Shown here piece by piece: positions 56,844-64,000 of a stretch of 64,000 bases of DNA. The DNA lies in the NCBI RefSeq assembly GCF_004137085.1, contig NZ_QYBC01000008.1, forward strand, positions 1 through 64,000. The letters run 5' to 3'. Each line of letters starts with the position of its first letter. The first letter of the stretch is position 1. The stretch comes from Lichenibacterium ramalinae (GTDB lineage Bacteria > Pseudomonadota > Alphaproteobacteria > Rhizobiales > Beijerinckiaceae). Made by a program: the position numbers and the translations under genes. The notes under the pieces are model-generated. The model was not told the origin of the DNA. It was given only the letters and a program-made list of their open reading frames with translations, and made no database searches.

Positions 56844-57602
56844 TCAAGGCACGAAGCCCTCGAACACCATCTGATCGGCCCAGTTTGCGGCGCGTTGCCG
56901 CTGCTCGGGCGTGCGCACCGTCCAGGTCATCACCGGCAGGCCGACCGCGACGCGGCACAGGTGAGGCACGGCATGGGGCAGGTCGCCGACCCGGTAGGAC
57001 AGGAAGTCCGGCCTCGTCTCGGCGAAATGCAGCATGGCGGCGAGGTCGCGCTTGAGAGCCGGGGACAGAGCCGCCCAGTCCGGATCGTCGTAGTCGGCCT
57101 CCGCCACGATGCCGAGCGGGTTCTGCAGGCCGCGCCCGCGCAGATGGGCGACGACGGCGGGGTCGAAGCTCTTGAAGGCGAGGGGACCCGCAGTCTCCGC
57201 CGCCACGGCGGCGGCCCGGTCGGCGAGGCGCATGTCGCCGTCGAACCGGCTCTTGATCTCGCAGATCACCGGCACCCGGCCGGCGACGAGGGCGAGGAAG
57301 GCGGCCAGTGTCGGGATCGTGTCGCGGCTGCCGGCGAGAGGCAGGGCGCCGAGTTCAGCGGCGCCGTGCTCCCCGATCGGCCCCGAAGCCTCGGTCAGCC
57401 GATCGAGGGTGAAGTCGTGGAACACCACGGCCTCCCCGTCCGCCGTGAGCTGAACGTCGCATTCGACGGCGAATCCCTGCGCGACGGCGGCCAGGGCCGA
57501 CGCGGGCGCATTCTCGATCCGCCCGGCCGCCCGGTCGTGCAGGCCCCGATGCGCGATGGGGCGCCGGACCAGCCACTCGGGCGCGGGGCGGCGCTCCGTC
57601 AC
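56844..57602 (-). CDS. Glycerophosphodiester phosphodiesterase
   Basis: 252 residues from GTG 57602, which overlaps the RidA stop as GTGA. The TIM-barrel GDPD motifs are IAHRGLHDRAAGRIENAPAS, CDVQLTADGEAVVFHD with the catalytic His/Glu/Asp set, and ICEIKSR; the C-terminal TWTVRTPEQRQR is typical. It hydrolyses glycerophosphodiesters to glycerol 3-phosphate. No signal peptide is seen, so it acts in the cytoplasm. Operon with ridA. Confidence 0.88.
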   Translation of the reverse strand: MTERRPAPEWLVRRPIAHRGLHDRAAGRIENAPASALAAVAQGFAVECDVQLTADGEAVVFHDFTLDRLTEASGPIGEHGAAELGALPLAGSRDTIPTLAAFLALVAGRVPVICEIKSRFDGDMRLADRAAAVAAETAGPLAFKSFDPAVVAHLRGRGLQNPLGIVAEADYDDPDWAALSPALKRDLAAMLHFAETRPDFLSYRVGDLPHAVPHLCRVAVGLPVMTWTVRTPEQRQRAANWADQMVFEGFVP

Positions 57603-58072
57603 GGCCGGACGCTGAACAGCGCTTCCACCTCGACGGCGCAGCCGAGCGGCAGCGAGGCGACGCCGACCGTGGAGCGCGCGTGGCGTCCCTTGTCGCCCAG
57701 CACCTCGACCATCAGGTCCGAGGCGCCGTTCATGATGAGCGCGAGGTCGGTGAAATCGGGGGCGGCATTGATGAAGCCGCCGAGCCGCACGCAGCGCTCG
57801 ATCCGGTCGAGGTCGCCGAGGGCGGCCTTGGCCTGGGCCAGCACGTTGACGGCGCAGTTGCGGGCCGCCGCGCGGCCGGCGTCGCCCGAAACGTCGGCGC
57901 CGAGCTTGCCCCGGTGGGCGGAATCGAGCTTGCCGTCGGCGCCGAGCGCGAGTTGGCCGGAGATCACCAGCGTGTCGCGTCCCAGGACATAGGCGACGTA
58001 ATTGGCCACCGGCGCCGCCGCCTGCGGCAGCGTGATGCCGAGTTCGGCCAGTCGGGCTTCGATCGTCCCCAT
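57599..58072 (-). CDS. RidA (YjgF/YER057c) family protein
   Basis: 157 residues. The family motifs are VANYVAYVLGRDTLVISGQL, AAARNCAVNVLAQAKAALG, the LGGFINAAPDF segment and ARSTVGVASLPLGCAVEVEAL; the catalytic arginine of active RidA lies in HARSTVGV. It is of the longer, atypical RidA group, which may hydrolyse enamine or imine intermediates. Coupled to the GDPD gene by a 4-nt overlap. Confidence 0.88.
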   Translation of the reverse strand: MGTIEARLAELGITLPQAAAPVANYVAYVLGRDTLVISGQLALGADGKLDSAHRGKLGADVSGDAGRAAARNCAVNVLAQAKAALGDLDRIERCVRLGGFINAAPDFTDLALIMNGASDLMVEVLGDKGRHARSTVGVASLPLGCAVEVEALFSVRP

Positions 58073-58236
58073 GATGCGTCTCCTGCATGGCCCTCCGCGG
58101 GCCGCTGACGGCTCCCCTCTAGAGCTTTATGGTGGGGAGGGGAACGGCCACGTGGGCCGACGCCGCCGGGCGCCACGCCATCTCAGTTCCGCCACGTCCC
58201 GCCCCGATGCTCGGGGACCCCGATGGAGAGTCCAGC

Positions 58237-59058
58237 GTGAACCGCCTTTCGTCCGCCAGCCTGACTGCCCTCGCCGCCTGGGCGATCCTCGCCGGCGCCG
58301 CCCGCGCCGAGGATGCGCCCGTGACGATGGCGGTGCACCACGCGGTCTACAAGCTCTCGCTCCTGTCCGGGAAGGGCAGCAACGCTCCCGCGTCGGCCTC
58401 CGGCGTGATCGACTTCGACTTCACCGGGTCGCGCTGCGACGGCTACACGTCCAACCTGCGCCAGCTCGTCGAACTGCAGCCGGCGGAGGGCGACTCGAAG
58501 CTGAACGACGTCCGCAACAACACCTTCGAGGACGCGGCCGCCACGCAGTTCACGTTCAAGACCACGTCGTCGACCGACGGCGATGCCGCCAGCGACGTGG
58601 CGGGCCGGGCGGAGCGGGACGCGGACGGCAAGATCGCCGTGACGCTGAAGACCCCGGCGGGCCACGCGAGCTTCCCCGCCGAAGCGCTCTTCCCCATCCA
58701 GCACATGCGCAGGATCATCGCGGCGGCGGAACACGGCGACAAGATCCTCTCGGCCGAGGTCTACGACGGCTCCGATACCGGGCTGAAGCTTTATCACACG
58801 CTCACCGTGATCGGTGCCCCCATCACCAAGGCGCCCGACGACGCCGCCGCCAAGGTGGCCAGCCTGAAGGACGTGCGGCGCTGGCCGGTGGTGATCAGCT
58901 ATTTCGCCGGCGACAAGGACCAGCCCGACTACGTGCTCTCGTCGGACCTCTACGAGAATGGCATCTCGCGGGCGCTGAAGCTCGACTACGGCGATTTCGT
59001 GCTGTCCGGCGTGCTCGACCAGCTGACTGTGGGGGCGCCGGCGGCCTGTGACAAGTGA
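58237..59058 (+). CDS. eipB: Cell envelope integrity protein EipB (DUF1849)
   Basis: 273 residues from GTG 58237 with GGAGAG about 8 nt upstream. A signal peptide (LTALAAWAILAGAARA) precedes a DUF1849 beta-spiral domain: HHAVYKLSLLSGKGSN, GSRCDGYTSNLRQLVEL and the C-terminal PAACDK. The two cysteines are spaced as in Brucella EipB, where they form a stabilising disulfide. EipB is a periplasmic protein needed for envelope integrity. Position between a RidA gene and the DUF3572/divK locus has no obvious meaning. Confidence 0.9.
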   Translation: MNRLSSASLTALAAWAILAGAARAEDAPVTMAVHHAVYKLSLLSGKGSNAPASASGVIDFDFTGSRCDGYTSNLRQLVELQPAEGDSKLNDVRNNTFEDAAATQFTFKTTSSTDGDAASDVAGRAERDADGKIAVTLKTPAGHASFPAEALFPIQHMRRIIAAAEHGDKILSAEVYDGSDTGLKLYHTLTVIGAPITKAPDDAAAKVASLKDVRRWPVVISYFAGDKDQPDYVLSSDLYENGISRALKLDYGDFVLSGVLDQLTVGAPAACDK

Positions 59059-59065
59059 CGGGCGA

Positions 59066-59362
59066 TCAGCGTCGGGACAGGCGGTCGTGCGCCGCCACGA
59101 CGGCTTCGGGAGCGAGGCCTGCATCGGCGGCGAAGAGCAGCAGCAGCGGTTCGTCCGCCACGAGGTAGTCCATGACGCCGAGCAGGAAGGCGGGATCCGC
59201 CGCCGCCCCGCGCAGGTCGCCCGGACCGAGGCCGGACAGCGCGAGGAACCGCTCGGCGTGTTCGGGATTACTCGCAATGAATGTTAAGGCTTGAATGGCA
59301 AGCAAGTCGGGGTCGACGCCCGGCGACGTGCGCCGTGTGTGACCGTGGTGGCTGTTTGTCAT
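59066..59362 (-). CDS. DUF3572 family protein
   Basis: 98 residues from ATG 59362. The core DPDLLAIQALTFIASNPEHAERFLALSG (cited in part) and FLLGVMDYLVADEPLLLLFA identify DUF3572, a small acidic protein that is kept next to divK in many alphaproteobacteria. Function unknown. It diverges from divK with 122 bp between the starts and converges on eipB with 7 bp between them. Confidence 0.87.
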   Translation of the reverse strand: MTNSHHGHTRRTSPGVDPDLLAIQALTFIASNPEHAERFLALSGLGPGDLRGAAADPAFLLGVMDYLVADEPLLLLFAADAGLAPEAVVAAHDRLSRR

Positions 59363-59484
59363 GATTGCGCTTTTCCAGTGCTCGATTGATTCACGATAGG
59401 CTATCGCTGTCAGACCGGAACCGGCCCTTCGGCGAGGTTCGTCCCACAACGCGCAGGCGTGAAGCCAGCGAGGCGCCGAGACCC

Positions 59485-59856
59485 ATGTCGAAAACGGTTC
59501 TGATCGTCGAAGACAACGAACTCAACATGAAACTCTTCAGCGACCTGCTGGAGGCGAACGGCTACGCCACGGTCCAGACCCGGAACGGCGTGGAAGCCGT
59601 GGGGTTGGCCCGCCAGCACCGGCCCGACCTGATCCTCATGGACATCCAGCTGCCGGAAGTGTCCGGCCTGCAGGTCACGCAATGGTTGAAGGACGACGAC
59701 GACCTGCGCGCCATCCCGGTCATCGCCATCACGGCCTTCGCCATGAAGGGCGACGAGGAGAAGATCCGGCAGGGGGGCTGCGAGGCCTATCTGTCGAAGC
59801 CGATCTCGGTCGTCAAGTTCCTCGAAACGGTGCGCAACTACCTCGGCGACGCTTGA
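59485..59856 (+). CDS. divK: Cell-cycle response regulator DivK
   Basis: 123 residues, a stand-alone receiver domain. Asp53 in [12 protein letters not shown] is the phosphate acceptor, with DNE at the acidic pocket, Thr in ITAFAM and Lys in LSKPI. In the Caulobacter scheme DivK is phosphorylated by DivJ/PleC and acts on DivL/CckA to control CtrA. Its position directly before pleD, 13 bp apart, is the classic divK-pleD operon. Confidence 0.94.
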   Translation: MSKTVLIVEDNELNMKLFSDLLEANGYATVQTRNGVEAVGLARQHRPDLILMDIQLPEVSGLQVTQWLKDDDDLRAIPVIAITAFAMKGDEEKIRQGGCEAYLSKPISVVKFLETVRNYLGDA

Positions 59857-59869
59857 AAGGCTCTCCTTT

Positions 59870-61243
<1,374 letters not shown>

Positions 61244-61255
61244 TGCACCCCTCGG

Positions 61256-61285
61256 CCGTGCCGGATCACACCGGCTCGGGTTTTT
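61256..61285 (+). terminator. Terminator after pleD
   Basis: A 9-bp stem with one mismatch (61256-61264 against 61271-61279) and a 6-nt loop, followed closely by TTTTT (61281-61285), 13 bp after the pleD stop. Confidence 0.6.
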
Positions 61286-61318
61286 CCACCCCGAATTCCC
61301 CGTCGCGCCAGAGACTTC

Positions 61319-61595
61319 TTGACTCCCGGTCAGATCGTGTAAAGGTTTAGCCCGTATTCTCCTGAATGTCGCCGGACGGGCTCGATGCCGCAGCGAGGCG
61401 GGTGAGGTTGACGGTGGCGACGCCGTCTTCGAATACCCTACGGAGTGCTCAGGTCCGCCGCATCTCCTGGGTCCGTGGGGTCGGCCGGTTCGGAAGTGGC
61501 TAGAGTGGCCTCCTCGTATGCCACTTCCGACCGGCCACCAGTTTTCAGCGCATGGAAAAAGCCGCCCGAACCATCGGGCGGCTTTTTTCATGCGC
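61319..61595 (+). ncRNA. Candidate structured RNA between pleD and rpmG (unassigned)
   Basis: A promoter-like pair TTGACT (61319-61324) and TAAAGG (61340-61345, 15-bp spacer, so weak) precedes about 200 bp without an ORF that ends in a 17-bp hairpin with one bulged base (61483-61500 pairing with 61520-61536, 19-nt loop) and a strong terminator (61548-61595). Gene order pleD-rpmG is usual, so the inserted material is noteworthy. I considered 6S RNA and SRP RNA, but recognised no signature of either. Confidence 0.35.
61548..61595. terminator. Strong bidirectional rho-independent terminator
   Basis: Arms at 61548-61569 and 61574-61595 pair over 22 positions with one G-U pair around the ACCA loop; the stem core GCCGCCCGA is flanked by A5 on one side and T6 on the other, giving a T-run in both directions. 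Confidence 0.9.
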
Positions 61596-61704
61596 GGCGA
61601 TCGGCGGTGCGGAAGCACGCCGATGTGGTCGACGGTCGCCGCCCCGATCCGGCAGGGCCGGACCGGAGAGACGAGAGCCGTATCGGCTTTCTCCGAGTCG
61701 CCTC

Positions 61705-61774
61705 GGCGACTCCAAGCCGATGAAACCGCTCTCGATTCGAAGTTGGAGCGAATTCGCCGAAGGCGAAAACGCTC
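61705..61774 (+). repeat. REP-like dispersed element, copy B (70 bp)
   Basis: Begins GGCGACTCC, contains GCTCTCGA and ends with the 29-nt palindrome (61746-61774: GAGCG, TTCGCC-GAA-GGCGAA, CGCTC). Its end is 7 bp from the rpmG stop. Same element as at 33918-33987; the final 29 nt also occur at 30117. Confidence 0.75.
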
Positions 61775-61780
61775 AAGGAG

Positions 61781-61948
61781 TCACTTGATCTTGGTTTCCT
61801 TGAACTCGACGTGCTTGCGCACGACGGGGTCGTACTTCTTGAAGGTGAACTTGTCCGTCTTGGTGCGGGCGTTCTTTTCGGTGACGTAGAAGAAGCCGGT
61901 GTCGGCGGTCGACAGCAGCTTGATCTTGATGGTGGCGGCCTTGGCCAT
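61781..61948 (-). CDS. rpmG: 50S ribosomal protein L33
   Basis: 55 residues: [20 protein letters not shown], then [20 protein letters not shown] and [15 protein letters not shown]. Standard length and sequence for the L33 form without zinc-binding cysteines, a structural protein near the E-site of the large subunit. It was found by reading the minus strand directly and is covered only by longer frames in other phases. Located between the palindromic element and rnr. Confidence 0.96.
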   Translation of the reverse strand: MAKAATIKIKLLSTADTGFFYVTEKNARTKTDKFTFKKYDPVVRKHVEFKETKIK

Positions 61949-62108
61949 GACTCGTCCTCGCGCGGTGCCGTCACCGGGGCGACGGGAGATGGATTTCGAA
62001 CAACAGAGAGAGCCGCGCCGGCCCTCAAGCCACGCGGATCATCCGGCCGACACTAGTCGGTGAAGCCGCGATGTCAACCGCGACTCGGCCGGCGGCCGGG
62101 CCGGCACT

Positions 62109-64000
62109 TCACCGGGTGCGGCGCGACTTCCGCCGCCAGGGCAGGGGTTCGCCGGCCGCCGCACCGCTCGGCCGGCGCGGCGCTCCACCGTCCCGCGGGC
62201 CGCGGCGTCCCCGCTGACCGCCCCCCACGATCTCGAACCGAAGGGCGCCCGCCACGGGCGCGGCCTCGACGAGGCGGACCTCGACCGTGTCGCCGAGCCG
62301 GAAGGTGGTGCCGGTGCGGGTGCCCACCATGGCGCGGCCGGGCTCGTCGAAGGAGAAGAACTCGTCGCCGAGATGGGCCGCCGGCACGAACCCGTCGGCG
62401 CCCGTGTCGACGAGGCGCACGAAGAGCCCCGCCCGGGTGACGCCGGACAAGCGGGCGTCGAAGACCGCCCCGATCTTCTCGGACAGGAACCCGGCGATCA
62501 GCCGGTCCGTCGTCTCGCGCTCCGCCGCCATGGCGCGGCGCTCGGCCGCCGAGATCCGCGCCGCGACCTCGCCGAGCTCCTTCGCCGTCATGTCGGGCAG
62601 GCCGTCCCGCCCGAACCCCAGGGCACGGATCAGTGCGCGATGCACGACGAGGTCGGCGTAGCGACGGATGGGCGAGGTGAAATGGGCGTAGCGGCGCAGG
62701 TTCAGGCCGAAATGCCCGTAGTTCTCGACCGCATATTCCGCCTGGGCCTGGGACCGCAGCACGACCTCGTTGACGAGGTGCTCGTGCTCGGTGTCCTTCA
62801 CGCGCCCGAGGATGCCGTTGAACTGCGCCGGGCGCAGCACCTGCCCCTTGGCGAGCTTGATGCCCATGGTCTGCAGGAACTCCGACAGGGCGTTCAGCTT
62901 GGTCAGTGAGGGCTCGTCGTGGACCCGGTAGACCAGAACCTGGCGCTTCTCCTCCAGCGTTTCCGCCGCCGCCACGTTGGCGAGGATCATGAACTCCTCG
63001 ATCAGCCGGTGCGCGTCGAGGCGCTCCGGCACGACGACGCGGTCGACCGTGCCGTCGGGCTTGAGCACGAGCTTGCGCTCGGGCAGGTCGAGGTCGAGCG
63101 GCGAGCGCTCCTGCCGGGCCCGGGTGGCGAGGCGATAGGCGTCCCAGAGCGGCTTCAGCACCGGTTCGAGCAGCGGCGCCGTGGTGTCGTCCGTCGCACC
63201 GTCGATGGCGGCCTGGGCCTGGGCGTAGCTCAGCTTCGCCGCCGACCGGATCATGACGCGGTGGAAGGTGTGACGCCGCTTGTGCCCATCGGCCGACAGG
63301 ACCAGCCGCACCGCCAGGGCGGGCCTGTCCTCCAGCGGCCTCAGCGACCCGAGGTCGGTCGAGACGCGCTCCGGCAGCATGGGAACCACACGGTCGGGGA
63401 AATACACCGAATTGCCCCGCTCCACGGCCTCACGGTCCATGGCGGAGCGCGGTGCGACGAGGCTGGCGACATCGGCGATCGCCACCGTCACCACGGTGCC
63501 GCCGACATTGTCGGGTGCCGTGTCGGCGGCCGCGTGGACGGCGTCGTCGTGGTCCTTGGCGTCGGGCGGATCGATGGTGATCAGCGGCAGGTCGCGCCAG
63601 TCCTCGCGACCCTCGAGGCCGGGCGCCTGCACGGCCGCGGCTTCCGCCAGCGTGTCGGGCCGGAACACGTGCGGGATGCCGTGTGTGAGGATCGCGATGG
63701 TGCTGACGGCCTTCTCGCCGCTGAGCGAGCCCAGGCGTTCCGTGACCCGAACGGCCTGCAGCCCCTGAACCCGCTGGCGCCCGATCGGCTCGATCGAGAC
63801 GAGCTCGCCGTCCTGAGCGCCCTGGGCGTCCTCGATCGGCAGGAAATAGACCTCGGACGCGTTCTTCTTGTCGACGGCCTGCACGCGGAGGCTGTCGTCG
63901 CGGCCGACCCGCACCATGCCGAGCAGGCGGGCGCGGTCGCGCGCGATCATCTTGACGACGCGGCCCGTGAAGGCCGGATCGTCCGGGCCGGCATCCGGCG
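62109..64000 (-). CDS. rnr: Ribonuclease R (5' end outside window)
   Basis: At least 630 residues; the frame continues through the window edge (reading PDAGPDDPAFTGRVVKMIARDRARL at the start of the visible part, cited as DDPAFTGRVVK), so the N-terminal cold-shock region is partly missing. The RNB catalytic domain is clear (ITIDPPDAKDHDDAVHAAAD with its metal-binding aspartates, IADVASLVAP, YFPDRVVPMLPERVS), then YAVENYGHFGLNLRRYAHFTSPIRRYADL and a C-terminal S1 domain and basic tail (RRGRRGPRDG ... KSRRTR). RNase R is a processive 3'-5' exoribonuclease that digests structured RNA. Confidence 0.94.
   Translation of the reverse strand, partial: PDAGPDDPAFTGRVVKMIARDRARLLGMVRVGRDDSLRVQAVDKKNASEVYFLPIEDAQGAQDGELVSIEPIGRQRVQGLQAVRVTERLGSLSGEKAVSTIAILTHGIPHVFRPDTLAEAAAVQAPGLEGREDWRDLPLITIDPPDAKDHDDAVHAAADTAPDNVGGTVVTVAIADVASLVAPRSAMDREAVERGNSVYFPDRVVPMLPERVSTDLGSLRPLEDRPALAVRLVLSADGHKRRHTFHRVMIRSAAKLSYAQAQAAIDGATDDTTAPLLEPVLKPLWDAYRLATRARQERSPLDLDLPERKLVLKPDGTVDRVVVPERLDAHRLIEEFMILANVAAAETLEEKRQVLVYRVHDEPSLTKLNALSEFLQTMGIKLAKGQVLRPAQFNGILGRVKDTEHEHLVNEVVLRSQAQAEYAVENYGHFGLNLRRYAHFTSPIRRYADLVVHRALIRALGFGRDGLPDMTAKELGEVAARISAAERRAMAAERETTDRLIAGFLSEKIGAVFDARLSGVTRAGLFVRLVDTGADGFVPAAHLGDEFFSFDEPGRAMVGTRTGTTFRLGDTVEVRLVEAAPVAGALRFEIVGGGQRGRRGPRDGGAPRRPSGAAAGEPLPWRRKSRRTR

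Noticed and set aside
61319-61595. 6S, SRP or tmRNA identity for the candidate RNA
   Set aside because: None of their conserved sequences could be recognised; a TTCGAAT fragment alone is not a tRNA-like domain.

Overview
The window is about 64 kb of very GC-rich, densely coded chromosomal DNA from an alphaproteobacterium, most likely of the order Hyphomicrobiales (Rhizobiales). Evidence: DivK and PleD cell-cycle regulators side by side, the polar organiser PopZ, an ExoR-type Sel1-repeat regulator, an EipB (DUF1849) envelope protein, DUF1127/DUF2336/DUF3572/DUF4337 families, an Irr-type iron control element in front of the suf operon, and an alphaproteobacterial SOS box (GTTC-N7-GTTC type) between uvrA and ssb. 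Family level is uncertain; Methylobacteriaceae, Beijerinckiaceae or a Bosea-like lineage are plausible. No rRNA operon, insertion sequence, prophage or CRISPR array was seen. Most of it is ordinary core genome.

Layout. 1-2.5 kb: initiator tRNA, a CcdA-like thiol transporter with a periplasmic thioredoxin, and a sulfite-oxidase-fold molybdoenzyme. 2.6-4.6 kb: xseB diverging from a cytochrome b / Tat-exported molybdoenzyme pair. 4.6-9.6 kb: a tightly packed minus-strand block (phosphatase, HD phosphohydrolase, ygfZ, TIGR02301, NUDIX, SDR, pdxH) with repeated 4-nt stop/start overlaps. 9.7-12.8 kb: surface-antigen lipoprotein, DnaJ-like co-chaperone, anti-sigma/ECF sigma pair. 13-21.5 kb: fabI, a histidine phosphatase, a 1353-residue Pls/PosA-type single-module peptide synthetase with a membrane C-terminus, aroC, and a RibB fused to a Cro-like DNA-binding domain. 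21.5-31.7 kb: EcsC, small secreted proteins, pcm-tolC, popZ, exoR, DUF2336 and a DUF1214 pair. 31.7-36.2 kb: PBP1A, YcgN, a secreted trypsin-like protease, an alpha/beta hydrolase. 36.3-43.1 kb: Irr box, cysteine desulfurase, sufB, sufC, sufD, sufS, sufT-like (Fe-S cluster assembly). 43.2-46.3 kb: a DUF4142 gene with a nonsense codon, trmFO, three tandem DUF1127 genes. 46.8-55.4 kb: uvrA/ssb divergent pair, an aminotransferase, gyrA, coaD. 55.5-64 kb: FemAB-like protein, GDPD, RidA, EipB, DUF3572/divK/pleD, a candidate structured RNA, rpmG, and rnr running off the window end.

Best candidates for something new: (1) the HTH-RibB fusion, whose promoter places transcription start on or near the start codon and has two direct-repeat candidate operators, suggesting a self-controlled riboflavin enzyme; (2) the Pls-like synthetase, whose by-eye adenylation code looks like one for a basic amino acid; (3) an unassigned structured transcript between pleD and rpmG; (4) a family of 29-70 nt dispersed palindromes with compensatory changes; (5) short tandem duplications lying exactly across three different stop codons.
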